Assembly: GCA_029982205.1 (NCBI GenBank)
Contig: JARRCM010000006.1
Location: 73,438-120,864 of the forward strand
Reading direction: 5' to 3'
DNA: 47,427 nt
Source: Thermosediminibacterales bacterium
Lineage (GTDB): Bacteria; Bacillota; Thermosediminibacteria; Koleobacterales; JARRCM01
Part shown: in pieces, positions 11,509 to 20,398 of the stretch
Layout of the letters: every line of letters begins with the position of its first letter
Numbering within the stretch: position 1 is the first letter of the stretch
Translations under genes and position numbers: made by a program
The notes under the pieces: generated by a model
What the model saw: only the letters and a program-made list of their open reading frames with translations
The model's database searches: none
What the model was told of the DNA's origin: nothing

Positions 11509-11601
11509 CGCATTTAAATTGCTGTAATACTAAGTATTCCAGCACTGTAAAAATTGTTTTTTGCGTCAAACTTTCGGTTTTGTTTTCTACAGTCATATAT
11601 A
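11509..11601 (-). promoter_or_regulatory. CRISPR leader with candidate promoter
   Basis: The 93-bp AT-rich gap between the cas2 stop and the first (newest) repeat is the leader. On the minus strand it holds a promoter-like pair, TTTACA (11546-11551) and TATTAC (11524-11529) with a 16-bp spacer, which would start transcription just before the first repeat. An imperfect 23-bp palindrome (11521-11543, arms AATACT/AGTATT and GCTG/CAGC) overlaps the -10 element. Confidence 0.65.
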
Positions 11602-11883
11602 TTATATAAAATTATCAGTTGGATCAGGTGTATCTGTAAAAATATCACGTTGTATCTTACTCCCCTCGCTTAGAGTATAAATTATAACAAAATCCCGTTT
11701 CATATCAACACTAGACTTCAAATCTCTTTTTAAAAGCGCTACTTTCCCTTCTGACAAATCTCCTTCAAATACCGATTTTTGAACATGGGTCAAATATTTT
11801 CGACATATTTTCATAGTTTTAACCAGCCGTTTCCTGCCCCTCTTATCCTCAGTATTAATATCGTATACAAGTATAACTCTTAT
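11602..11883 (-). CDS. cas2: Cas2, with an apparent ATA (AUA) start codon
   Basis: Cas2 forms the spacer-integration complex with Cas1. The frame encodes 93 residues, the normal family length, beginning RVILVYDINTEDK, which contains the first beta strand and its conserved Asp, and ending DPTDNFI. No ATG, GTG or TTG exists in frame before the ATG at 11814. Starting there would remove 23 residues including that strand and Asp. The codon at the expected initiator position (11881-11883) is ATA, preceded by GGTGG at a suitable distance, and a stop lies six codons upstream of it. AUA initiation, or an ATG-to-ATA change or error, must be assumed. It follows cas1 by one base and is the last gene before the array. 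Confidence 0.85.
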   Translation of the reverse strand: MRVILVYDINTEDKRGRKRLVKTMKICRKYLTHVQKSVFEGDLSEGKVALLKRDLKSSVDMKRDFVIIYTLSEGSKIQRDIFTDTPDPTDNFI

Positions 11884-11884
11884 G

Positions 11885-12853
11885 CTACCACCACACTTTC
11901 ATAGGAATATAAGTATCTTCTCCCAAGATATGTTTAATCAGCTTGTACAAATCTAGACGTATTAAACTTTTGTACTTTATTTTTCTTTTCAGATTCCGAT
12001 GCAAAATAGTTTTCTCCATCATTTTTTCAAATTCTGTTACAAAAATCCTTCTACCTTGCTCTGTTAAGTAAGATAAATTTATTCGGGTATCAAAATGTTT
12101 CTCGTTCAGTATATTAAGGTTGATCAACTTAAATATCAACCTATCTACAAAAACAGGCTTGAAAACCTCTGCAACATCAAGAGCTAAAGAAAATCTTCGC
12201 TCAGAAGGTTCATGTAAAAAACTCACTGTAGGATTTAGCACAGTTCGATGAATTTCTTTAAGTACTGTTGTGTAAGTCATTGCGTTGCCAAAGGAAATTA
12301 ATGCATTTAATGCATTTCCAGGAGGGCGCTTGCTGCGCCCTTCAAATGCCCAACCCGTAATTTCTTCCCACTTTGAATAATATAGCTTGCGGGTATGCGC
12401 TTCCAAACTCATCACCTGTTCTATTGTTTCTGTTTCTTTGAGCATCTTCCTGTAAACATCAATTTTTTTACAGGTATCTTTATCCTCGCGTTTTTCTAAG
12501 TTGCGGCGTATATTATGAATAGCCCCTTCAACAAAGGCACGAGCAAGTAACAAACGTTTGTCTCTATCAAGATAATGTTGAACCTGTTTGACTACCAAAT
12601 ATCCAGATAATTGGGCCTCTCGGGGAATGAAACTTCCGGTATAATTACCATAATAATCAAAGAAATGAAGACATATCTGGTTTTGACCTAAAAAAATCAG
12701 TAGCTTAGTGTTAAACTCAAGTTCCGAAAAACAGTAAATATGATCAACATCTTCCACTGGAATAATACGGCGGGAAACATCTGTTTCAAAAGCTAGAGTA
12801 TTATCTTTCCTTTTCAGCTTTCCAACTGAAAACAAATAGTAAGTTCTGCTCAC
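11885..12853 (-). CDS. cas1: Cas1 integrase, type I-B
   Basis: Cas1 is the metal-dependent integrase that inserts new spacers at the leader end of the array. The protein (322 residues from the GTG at 12853) shows the N-terminal beta domain (RTYYLFSVGKLKRKDNT), then the catalytic helical domain with the active-site Glu in SLEAHTRKLYY, the His in FLHEPSERRF and the acidic residue in LALDVAE. I prefer the GTG at 12853 because GGAGG lies 8 bases upstream and family members begin at this point. An ATG at 12880 would add nine residues and overlap cas4. It lies between cas4 and cas2 in the operon. Confidence 0.95.
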   Translation of the reverse strand: MSRTYYLFSVGKLKRKDNTLAFETDVSRRIIPVEDVDHIYCFSELEFNTKLLIFLGQNQICLHFFDYYGNYTGSFIPREAQLSGYLVVKQVQHYLDRDKRLLLARAFVEGAIHNIRRNLEKREDKDTCKKIDVYRKMLKETETIEQVMSLEAHTRKLYYSKWEEITGWAFEGRSKRPPGNALNALISFGNAMTYTTVLKEIHRTVLNPTVSFLHEPSERRFSLALDVAEVFKPVFVDRLIFKLINLNILNEKHFDTRINLSYLTEQGRRIFVTEFEKMMEKTILHRNLKRKIKYKSLIRLDLYKLIKHILGEDTYIPMKVWW

Positions 12854-12867
12854 AACGTATTCCTCCA

Positions 12868-13404
12868 TTATACATAACAAAAATCATAATAGGCACATTT
12901 TTTACAGAATTTTTTGTTGAGTTTTGCTGGTGGGCACATTTCCTGCAAAATGTTATTAATATCCACTAAAGCTTTTCCCAACAAGTCTTTATCTTCATTT
13001 GTAAGTTTAACATCTATTTTTCTCATAGTGGTAGGATAGTGGATTACACCAGCAAAACAGTTCACACCTCGGTTTTGAAGAACGTGAATGTAGTATTTTA
13101 ATTGCCATATATGGGCCTCTTCAAATTTTTTACTCTTCTTTACTTCGTGGACATATACCTCATCCCCATACTTAAAAAAATCAATTTTGACATTGTCGAA
13201 ATCGAGGTCACGGCTGCTTTCACGTTTAAACCTCGTTTCATGCAGTATTCTGCCTTTGATAACATCTGCATTACCTGATACATTTTCTAGGTTCAAACCC
13301 TTTGCATGCAGCCATAGCTTGCGTCGGCAAATAAAATAGTAGGAAACAAGTGTTCCAGTTATTTTTATCCATTCTACCTCTACCACATTAGCATTACTCA
13401 TCAT
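12868..13404 (-). CDS. cas4: Cas4 RecB-like Fe-S nuclease
   Basis: Cas4 trims prespacers and helps choose them by PAM together with Cas1-Cas2. This 178-residue protein has the expected order: the first cluster cysteine in YFICRRKLW (about residue 26), GRILHE with the nuclease His/Glu (about 51-56), the acidic-Lys motif in VHEVKKSKK (about 84-92), the QLKYY helix, and a C-terminal cysteine cluster (CPPAKLNKKFCKKCAYYDFC). All four Fe-S cysteines are present. Its start overlaps the end of cas3 by 11 bases, suggesting translational coupling. Two adjacent ATG codons can serve as start. Confidence 0.95.
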   Translation of the reverse strand: MMSNANVVEVEWIKITGTLVSYYFICRRKLWLHAKGLNLENVSGNADVIKGRILHETRFKRESSRDLDFDNVKIDFFKYGDEVYVHEVKKSKKFEEAHIWQLKYYIHVLQNRGVNCFAGVIHYPTTMRKIDVKLTNEDKDLLGKALVDINNILQEMCPPAKLNKKFCKKCAYYDFCYV

Positions 13405-16138
13405 AGATCAAACCTTTTTCATTCTCGTAAGGAATATTGACTACATAAATACCCGCCAACCAGCGCCGAAGTTTGTTCTGAACCTTATTATGAATATCGG
13501 CACAATTAATAAGAGAAATAATCTTACTGACATCAACAGGTAATGAATCTTCTTTTTGAATCACTTTTCTCCATGGACAATCAACAGTATATTTATATAA
13601 TATTTTATCAGCAAATTCCATATAAGTTATATTTCCACAACAATTCCTCACCCAATCAGCAACTTCTCTGCAAAAATCATCTTCCATAACAGCAGGTACT
13701 ATAGTAACATTTCTTACTTCTCTAAAAATATTTTGCGCATCTTTTTTAGATTCTGAACAGTAGCCATTGTCAAGAATATCTAAAGTTTCATCATATATAT
13801 TCAGATAACTGCCTAAATAAACAGGGAAACCTTCTTCTTTTTTTTGTGCATCATAAAGCAATTGGTAACATACATCCACCCACTGCAATTTCTCTTTCTC
13901 AGTAACGGCAAACTCACAATTGTATTTACTGATTAGTTCGTTTAGGGATTTGATAAGTTTTTCATTATTGCGTTTCTTGCTTCCTGAAACAAGAAAACAT
14001 TTTTTCCATTCTTCTTTTTTAAGAAGAGATATCATATTTTCCTTTATAACTTCCTCTACTTCTCTACTTCCCATGGCAAGAAGAATTACCAGTGAAAGCA
14101 TCGTCAAATCAAAATCATACACAGCACTGCTGCTAGAACTTCTTATAGTTCCAATCCCCGGAGCAAGCCCCTTTCTGCTACCCGTTTTTACTTTTTGAAC
14201 CATTATCACTACATTTGCATTGGAAGGAGCATTGTTCCCTTTACTGCGAGCATATCTTCTATATACCCGACCCATTCGCTGGATAAGGCTGTCTGCTGGA
14301 GCTGCATCCGTAAACAATATATCTGCATCCAGGTCAAGAGAAGCTTCCACCACCTGGGTAGAAACCACTATACATCCTTTTTCATACCGTTTTTTCTGAT
14401 TAGGCATATATTGATAAACTTGGCTTTCCAGCTCTTTCCTCCTCTTTCGGGTAAATCTTGAGTGTAGCAACACAGTGTTAAGTTTATTTTCTCCATCCAT
14501 ATTCCTTATTTTTTCAAACACATCCATAGCCGTTCTTACTGTGTTGAGCACCACCAGCACCTTTTTCCCATTCTGGGCTGCTGCAATCATCTCAGGAATA
14601 AAAGGGTCATAGCTGCCGTCGTGCATGCCCAACCTTACCCTATGCCTGGTTGAATCAGCTAACTCTTCAAACTCGGGCTCATTCAACAAGTTTATAACCT
14701 GGTTATCGGAAATCCCCGTACGATTCATAACCTCTTTCTTAATAAAGACTGGTAAGGTAGCTGTCATAAGTAAAGTTCTACCGCCTAAAAGAGCAGTTTG
14801 TTGTATAAGATGAGTAACAATAGCTGCTGCTCTAGGGTCATATGCTTGGACCTCATCTATTACCAAACAACTGTTCATAAGCGATGCAAAAATTCGTTCA
14901 TAACCCGGGTATCGTAAAACTGCAGGAGCAATCTGGTCAGCAGTACATACTATATAGGGGTTTGCCATATGGCGCGCAAATTCAATAGCCAGTCTCAGCT
15001 CACCTTCATAATCTGGATTATCCTTAGTTTGAAGAGTTTCATCTGTATTTTCCCCTTTTTTCATTCTAAGACTGTACATTTCCAAAGCAGCATCTCCGTG
15101 AAACAGAGCAACTTTTTTGCTCATACCCTCCTTAATTTCTTCAAAAAACTTACAGGTGCGGCTCCAGATGCCATTAACAGCTGCCCTCATAGGAAGAACT
15201 ATAAAATTTTTCTTTTCTGCTCCCCACAAGTAAGCAAACTCTGTTTTCCCTGCTCCTGTCGGAGCTATGAGAATAAGATTTTCCCCTTGCAAATCTTTTT
15301 TCCGTCTAAAAAACTTCTTCTGCCAGAAGGAGTTAGAACCGAACTTTTCCTCCATAGCTTCTTCTAAAAGACCAAAATCCAAGTATTCAGAAATTTCAAT
15401 TTCCTGTAGTGCCACCTTATTATAGCTGTCCTCGACATATGAAGCAAAATGATCTGCCCGTATAAGGTTACCGGCAACAAATATCCGCATCTTCTCATAA
15501 GTCTCTTTAGTCTCTTTTTTATCTGACATTACCTTTATCCTGGACGGCAAAAATTTCATCGTATATGGCGGCAGAATAAGACCAGAAGCTCCAATATCAT
15601 TGTAACTGAGATATTCTACATATAAATCGTTTAGACCGATAGCTTCTGAATTTAAGCTGTACTTTTTGGCAACTTTTTTCAAAGAACTGTAAAGTATGTC
15701 AGACAACTTATACCATTCAGACTTGTTTTCCATTATGTTATTAGCTATGTTTTTAATATATGTACTACGGCTTCCCAAAATCAAATCTGGAAAGTATTCA
15801 CGCCAGTGATGAAAAGCCACAGCAGAAAGAACAATGCTTTTTAGTTCTTCATTATCGCTGTGAAAATTAATAAATTCAGGTTTTATAAAAAACAGCGAAA
15901 AAAGGCTGTGAGGAATATCTTCGCTTTTTTTGAAACCGTGAAATTTTAACTTTTTTTGAAAAACGGGATTTACCTTTCCTACATCATGGAGAAGGGCAGC
16001 ATACCTTAACGCTATCCACCATGTTTCAGGGAAAACATCTCGTTTTGCCTTTTTTAAGGCTTCTATACACTGCAGAACATGGTCAATATGTTCGCTTAGT
16101 GTGGTGCCGTTGCTTTTGGCCAGTATGTTTTGCGCCAT
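13394..16138 (-). CDS. cas3: Cas3 HD nuclease-helicase
   Basis: Cas3 is recruited by Cascade after R-loop formation, then unwinds and shreds target DNA. The 914-residue protein has an N-terminal HD domain (LLHDVGK, His51-Asp52; IPHSLF, His77; AFHHW, His110-His111), followed by an SF2 helicase. Helicase motifs visible are Walker A APTGAGKTE (about 292-300), VIDEVQ (about 426-431, the DExH position reading DEVQ), MTATLP (about 458-463), and motif VI QRMGRVYRR. The C-terminal ~220 residues are an accessory domain. HD and helicase in one chain suggests a complete interference effector. It starts 2 bases after cas5 ends and overlaps cas4. Confidence 0.96.
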   Translation of the reverse strand: MAQNILAKSNGTTLSEHIDHVLQCIEALKKAKRDVFPETWWIALRYAALLHDVGKVNPVFQKKLKFHGFKKSEDIPHSLFSLFFIKPEFINFHSDNEELKSIVLSAVAFHHWREYFPDLILGSRSTYIKNIANNIMENKSEWYKLSDILYSSLKKVAKKYSLNSEAIGLNDLYVEYLSYNDIGASGLILPPYTMKFLPSRIKVMSDKKETKETYEKMRIFVAGNLIRADHFASYVEDSYNKVALQEIEISEYLDFGLLEEAMEEKFGSNSFWQKKFFRRKKDLQGENLILIAPTGAGKTEFAYLWGAEKKNFIVLPMRAAVNGIWSRTCKFFEEIKEGMSKKVALFHGDAALEMYSLRMKKGENTDETLQTKDNPDYEGELRLAIEFARHMANPYIVCTADQIAPAVLRYPGYERIFASLMNSCLVIDEVQAYDPRAAAIVTHLIQQTALLGGRTLLMTATLPVFIKKEVMNRTGISDNQVINLLNEPEFEELADSTRHRVRLGMHDGSYDPFIPEMIAAAQNGKKVLVVLNTVRTAMDVFEKIRNMDGENKLNTVLLHSRFTRKRRKELESQVYQYMPNQKKRYEKGCIVVSTQVVEASLDLDADILFTDAAPADSLIQRMGRVYRRYARSKGNNAPSNANVVIMVQKVKTGSRKGLAPGIGTIRSSSSSAVYDFDLTMLSLVILLAMGSREVEEVIKENMISLLKKEEWKKCFLVSGSKKRNNEKLIKSLNELISKYNCEFAVTEKEKLQWVDVCYQLLYDAQKKEEGFPVYLGSYLNIYDETLDILDNGYCSESKKDAQNIFREVRNVTIVPAVMEDDFCREVADWVRNCCGNITYMEFADKILYKYTVDCPWRKVIQKEDSLPVDVSKIISLINCADIHNKVQNKLRRWLAGIYVVNIPYENEKGLIYDE

Positions 16139-16140
16139 AT

Positions 16141-17019
16141 TTATTTCCCCCCCCTTTTCTCCGCACAGATTTTAGCCAAATACACAGGGGTTTTAATCTC
16201 ACAATCACAGTATATTAGAGGAAAACTAACTACATTTAATAGAGGAATTTGGCCTTTGCACAACCGTGCCGGTATATGTTCAAAATTTCGAATCGTTGCA
16301 ACTTGTTGTTTGGTTTTTTTCCCATCTTTTTCAGACCAGTTTACTTCAGTCAAGTGATAAACAGAAGTTACTAAAAAAAGATTCCCCTGTATTTTTTCAT
16401 ATAATCTTTTATAGTTATTTTCAACTTCTTTTTCATTCGGCAAAAATGCATTTTCAGGATGAGGCATCCACTGATAATACTGCTGTGCATTACGAAAATT
16501 TTCCGGTTTTTTGCTAATCTGCAGATCAACCATGCATGCACCACAGGGTACTGCCCAATCTTCCGATCGCCCTAGATGCAGGTGGCTGAACCACTTTTCA
16601 GGAAGTTTGATGTTTTCCTGGAGACACTTTGTAACCTGCTGAACTGGATGGTAAAGATATATAAACACTTTTACTCCATTTAATACCTGCACAACGACTG
16701 GGCTTTGACCTCCAGGATGTTCAGGATTCTCCTCCCATATTCTATTTTCAGTACTACCAAATCTCTTTTTATGCTCATCGGGATTAAAATTCCGTAACCA
16801 TGTGTATTCATTACTTACAAATTCGTGCTGTGACAGTATCCCCAGGACAAATGGATTCTTTAACATAAGGTCAATTATTTTTCGATCTCCAATTATGTTT
16901 GTTAGTATACCTATAACAGTAGAATAGGGCGGCAGTGGATAGCTTTTTCTGGGATTGCTGCTTTGGGCCACTCGGAAATGCGCGCTAGGTGCAGAAAATT
17001 CCAATCTTAACACTTTCAA
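16141..17019 (-). CDS. cas5: Cas5, Cascade subunit (Cas5t type)
   Basis: Cas5 caps the 5' handle of the crRNA in Cascade. The protein begins with the family signature KVLRLEFSAPSAHFR followed by PPYSTVIGIL, and contains the ferredoxin-like RAMP fold. From the TTG at 17019 it is 292 residues. I chose TTG because GGTGGTG lies six bases upstream and the family normally starts at this position. GTG codons at 17028 and 17031 are alternatives, and a longer frame reaching 17088 overlaps cas7 and is unlikely. The stop is 2 bases from the cas3 start. Confidence 0.92.
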   Translation of the reverse strand: MKVLRLEFSAPSAHFRVAQSSNPRKSYPLPPYSTVIGILTNIIGDRKIIDLMLKNPFVLGILSQHEFVSNEYTWLRNFNPDEHKKRFGSTENRIWEENPEHPGGQSPVVVQVLNGVKVFIYLYHPVQQVTKCLQENIKLPEKWFSHLHLGRSEDWAVPCGACMVDLQISKKPENFRNAQQYYQWMPHPENAFLPNEKEVENNYKRLYEKIQGNLFLVTSVYHLTEVNWSEKDGKKTKQQVATIRNFEHIPARLCKGQIPLLNVVSFPLIYCDCEIKTPVYLAKICAEKRGGK

Positions 17020-17033
17020 AACAATCACCACCG

Positions 17034-18137
17034 TTAGTCGTCGGTTTTCAAGCCAATGGCTTCTATAATTTCTTGAATTCCTGCCCATTCATTCAATTTA
17101 TCATCCAAGGTTCCGATAAGTGGGAGTGTATTATTATGCCAATACCAAGTCTTGATGATATGACTGTTCTCAGCTGTTTTGTTTATAGGTACAGCATTGA
17201 TGCCTCCGTCTTTAATATTTATGGCCGAATTAAAAACTGGAACGGGAACCTTAAGAGCTGCTGCAACAATAAACACAGGCACCATACCGTAATCTTCTGT
17301 ACTGGAATGCATAGTTAAACCATCTTTTATCACAGTCAAAACATGTTCAACTCGCCTTTTGTATTCTTCAACAGTTACGAGAAAACGAACTGTTGCAGCC
17401 TGCTTCTCTTCTTTTTTCCCCACAAATCCTAAAAGTTTTTCGGCTTCATTAATTTTATACCATTTAAAACCTTCTACTACTTTTTCCTTCCATACAACTT
17501 TTTCTCTCACATCTTCAACAACAGTTTCGGAGAGTTTATTGCACCATTCTTCCAGTTCTTTTGGAAGTTTCTTGAAGTATAAATCATGCAAGCCCAAACG
17601 CATCAGGTCAAGAGTAAAAGAAACCTTGTAATATGAATAATGTTCTTCCTTAGAATAAGGATTAGGAGTTGGCTCTTCTCCTTTTTTTCCTGCTGTTAGC
17701 CCTTGCTCTCGTGCTCGCATAACCATGTCATGATTAGCATAAAAGGCCATATCACCCTGCCATGGCTCAAGGGAAATAGCTTTTGTAATGCCGAGAGGTG
17801 CTTTTCTGGTAACCGTATCCGGGCTGGTGCTCATAAAGCCAAATAAATCAAGTTCAGGATATGTAAGAATATTACCCTCGGGGAAGGAAAACTGAATGAC
17901 ACCTTTTTTATTTTTTTTGTTTTCAGTGCTTATCTTAACCGGAGCAGGTTCCCACTCAAAAAGTCGGTTTAAAGTGCTGTACATATGGTGCCGTATAAAA
18001 GCCCTGCTCATAAAAGAATACGTTCCATTAAAACGTGACAGTTTCTTTATTGAAGTAATGTTTTCACCCAGTTTTTCATCCCTATTAACTGAAGAACTTT
18101 CAAAAACAACAGTAATCGAAATACCTTTAGCTTTCAT
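17034..18137 (-). CDS. cas7: Cas7 (Cst2/DevR family) Cascade backbone
   Basis: Cas7 polymerises along the crRNA to form the Cascade backbone. The 367-residue protein starts MKAKGISITVVFESSSVNRDE, the Cst2/DevR N-terminal pattern, and carries NRDEKLGENITSIKKL, an arginine-rich segment (SRAFIRHHMYS), and a glycine-containing FGFMSTSP region. The ATG at 18137 has AAAGGAG at good spacing and falls 19 bases after the cas8 stop. Upstream in-frame ATGs at 18173 and 18230 overlap cas8 and are not needed. Together with Cst1-type Cas8 and Cas5t it defines the Tneap variant of subtype I-B. Confidence 0.92.
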   Translation of the reverse strand: MKAKGISITVVFESSSVNRDEKLGENITSIKKLSRFNGTYSFMSRAFIRHHMYSTLNRLFEWEPAPVKISTENKKNKKGVIQFSFPEGNILTYPELDLFGFMSTSPDTVTRKAPLGITKAISLEPWQGDMAFYANHDMVMRAREQGLTAGKKGEEPTPNPYSKEEHYSYYKVSFTLDLMRLGLHDLYFKKLPKELEEWCNKLSETVVEDVREKVVWKEKVVEGFKWYKINEAEKLLGFVGKKEEKQAATVRFLVTVEEYKRRVEHVLTVIKDGLTMHSSTEDYGMVPVFIVAAALKVPVPVFNSAINIKDGGINAVPINKTAENSHIIKTWYWHNNTLPLIGTLDDKLNEWAGIQEIIEAIGLKTDD

Positions 18138-18156
18138 GCTTAACAGCTCCTTTCTG

Positions 18157-19587
18157 TTAATTGTCTTTTTCATGCTGATCCAGCCCGGATATATAGGCAT
18201 AAATACCTGTTTTAAATAATTCGACGTCACTTATTTCAAACAACCGAGCCAAACTGGAAGGAAAAGTTTTACCACTTGCTACATAAGTCCTCATCAACAG
18301 ATGGTAAACATCAGATTTTTTGTTAAGCCTAGTTAGTTCCAGTAAACGATAAACCAAATTTTTTTTCGAGTTGTCATCTAAAGAAAATGGGCTCTGTTTA
18401 GCAGCTTCGCGAATGTGCCTCAGGTTGATGGCACTCACAGGAACACCTCCCTTTTTCTTCTGAAAATATTTTTTTATTTCATAAAATAAATCAATAAGAT
18501 TATCAATCCTGCCTGTATTTTTGTTATTACGTATTGTAACAACCTCAGGGTCCTTGCCTCGGTTCTCCCCTGTAAGGCTGGCATAAATCGATTTGTATAT
18601 CATGGTAAGCAAATAATTGAATTTTTCCTTCAATATAACATCCCACACTGTATCGTGGTTAAGCTTTCCTAAAAGAGATGAAATCGTTGGAATCAAGAAA
18701 AGTTCCGCTAACCTGTCAGATATTGGGTAATAATTGACTTTCCCTCTTTCAAAAGATATTACCTCCATACTCTGGAGCCCCCAGCTTCCTAAAGTACTCC
18801 TCAATTGACTGTTATAGGGCACAGCAGCAAGCAGGGCCTTTTGGTAAGAACCTTTGCTTCTGGTTTCATTCCAAACCAACTGGTTCAAATACCAGTTTAC
18901 CTTCAGTGAATCGGAGTTGATAAAATATTTCTTTTGATCAATAATGTGAAAACACAGGAAGTAAGAACGGCATTGCTGGCACATTGGCAGGTTAGGATTA
19001 CCATCCCAAAAATAATTTGGAACTTTATTTGGAGCACTTCCTAAATATTTTGATAACGTCAGAGTAAAAAACCTTTCAAACAACCTATTCATTTGCTTAT
19101 CAAAATCAAACTTTTCCCCGCAAAAACTACATCGTATTTTCTTTTCTTCTTTGTTTGCTAAAGAAAACCACATATTTAGGAAGTCAATTTTAGATATCTT
19201 AGTATTATGTGGAAGCAGATTTGGATAAAATGTTTCTTTTGAGCCTAATAAGCTGTTGCAGGTAATCTCTATCGTTTCTTTCACATTTATTCCATCTTTT
19301 TTCTTGCTCTTCTCAACCCACCACCAAACTATTCGTTTCAAGCCCTTTATCTTATCTGGTACTTCGCGGTCATTTGAGCACAAAGGATAGCCCTCAGGCA
19401 TATTTACATCCCGGGTACTGAACACCGCTTCCATTACCTTTCTCGGTATACTAACCACATTATCGTGAAAAAAACTTTCAACCACATCTTCACCCAACCC
19501 CCAGGCCAGTATTTCCAAAAATCCTTGCACGCAAGCGTTGTAATACCAGGTAGAAGGATATATAGTTACATCTTTATTTTTATTCAC
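18157..19587 (-). CDS. cas8b: Cas8 (Cst1-type large subunit)
   Basis: This is the large Cascade subunit, expected to recognise the PAM and recruit Cas3. At 476 residues it begins VTIYPSTWYYNACVQGFLEIL, typical of the Cst1 family. It contains a split zinc-finger-like pair, CSFC (about 152-155) and CQQC (about 203-206). The C-terminal half is helical with Lys/Arg-rich stretches, as expected for DNA contacts. The identification rests on the N-terminal pattern, the CxxC pairs, size and position between cas6 and cas7, because Cas8 proteins diverge quickly. It follows cas6 by 5 bases. Confidence 0.88.
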   Translation of the reverse strand: MNKNKDVTIYPSTWYYNACVQGFLEILAWGLGEDVVESFFHDNVVSIPRKVMEAVFSTRDVNMPEGYPLCSNDREVPDKIKGLKRIVWWWVEKSKKKDGINVKETIEITCNSLLGSKETFYPNLLPHNTKISKIDFLNMWFSLANKEEKKIRCSFCGEKFDFDKQMNRLFERFFTLTLSKYLGSAPNKVPNYFWDGNPNLPMCQQCRSYFLCFHIIDQKKYFINSDSLKVNWYLNQLVWNETRSKGSYQKALLAAVPYNSQLRSTLGSWGLQSMEVISFERGKVNYYPISDRLAELFLIPTISSLLGKLNHDTVWDVILKEKFNYLLTMIYKSIYASLTGENRGKDPEVVTIRNNKNTGRIDNLIDLFYEIKKYFQKKKGGVPVSAINLRHIREAAKQSPFSLDDNSKKNLVYRLLELTRLNKKSDVYHLLMRTYVASGKTFPSSLARLFEISDVELFKTGIYAYISGLDQHEKDN

Positions 19588-19592
19588 AGCTA

Positions 19593-20324
19593 TTATTTCA
19601 CCTCCAGAAAGCCGAATCCCTGGCCGGTGCGTACACCCAAGCCAAAGTCATATAAAAACTGCAGGCTGTCGGGAGACCCCCCTAGAGCAATACTGCCCCG
19701 CAGGGTAGTTATCTGACCACCATAATGGCTGCATACACCTTTGTGGTAGCTGGATACGGAAGGTATAATTTTTACTTTTCCTATGCTGTTACTGAAACTT
19801 TTTCCATACTCCCGGCAAAAAAACTCGTGCTGTTTTAGAAGGTGTGTGTTTATAGCTTCTTCCAAATCATATATAGTGCACTCAAGTGGATCTAAATAAC
19901 CATCACGGCCACGCAACACTGCATGTCCCCGAATTTTGAAAACCTGTTGAGAATATTTAATCTTTTTCAAAGGCATCAGGTTGATACGGCACAACTTTAA
20001 GCCCAGGATAGTATCTTTTCCTTTTAAACTTATTGCACCGTTACACAGCGCTGTCATGACTTCATAAAACCCGGTAGAAATCAAAAAATATATCGGTGGC
20101 TTTACACACATCTCCTTCGTTCTCGTATCAATATCTAATATCTGTTGAAAATTTACTGAAAACACATACGGACTGTAGCCCGGCTTGCTCTGCTTAAAAC
20201 GGTTAAACACAGGCGAATTCTCCAACATACTCTTGATCAGAGAAATAAAGTGACGCCGAAAATCAAGAGGAAATATTACATTCTGTTTCATTTCCCGAGG
20301 TTCAAGTATAATATTTAATCGCAA
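19593..20324 (-). CDS. cas6: Cas6 crRNA-processing endoribonuclease
   Basis: Cas6 cleaves the precursor transcript within each repeat, leaving the 8-nt handle. The 243-residue protein has the RAMP double ferredoxin fold and ends with the glycine-rich loop GLGVRTGQGFGFLEV that is diagnostic of Cas6. Histidines near the N-terminus (FRRHF, about 24-26) are candidate catalytic residues. The start is a TTG at 20324 preceded by GGAGGTG at about 5 bases. It is the first cas gene of the operon, 74 bases after the HIRAN-protein stop. No convincing separate promoter is visible in that gap, though it is large enough to hold one. Confidence 0.93.
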   Translation of the reverse strand: MRLNIILEPREMKQNVIFPLDFRRHFISLIKSMLENSPVFNRFKQSKPGYSPYVFSVNFQQILDIDTRTKEMCVKPPIYFLISTGFYEVMTALCNGAISLKGKDTILGLKLCRINLMPLKKIKYSQQVFKIRGHAVLRGRDGYLDPLECTIYDLEEAINTHLLKQHEFFCREYGKSFSNSIGKVKIIPSVSSYHKGVCSHYGGQITTLRGSIALGGSPDSLQFLYDFGLGVRTGQGFGFLEVK

Positions 20325-20398
20325 ACTGTCACCTCCATTTCATCTTTTTGTTTTATTGTAAATAAAACTTGAATTCAGCCCGCAAAAAAATTTCTCCT

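Noticed and set aside
2928-11609. Dozens of rightward open frames of 60-200 codons with recurring peptides such as SNSSMVNGY, FKFLYGQWL and IPLWSMVT
   Set aside because: They are translations of the CRISPR repeat in three frames with spacers between. They lie entirely in the array, in the direction opposite to its transcription, and have no independent support.
11602-11814. Cas2 as a truncated 70-residue protein from the ATG at 11814
   Set aside because: It would lack the first strand and the conserved Asp that are plainly encoded just upstream in the same frame.
13920-15367. Several rightward open frames opposite cas3
   Set aside because: They are antisense shadows of a clearly coding cas3 with all family motifs, and lack ribosome sites or recognisable products.
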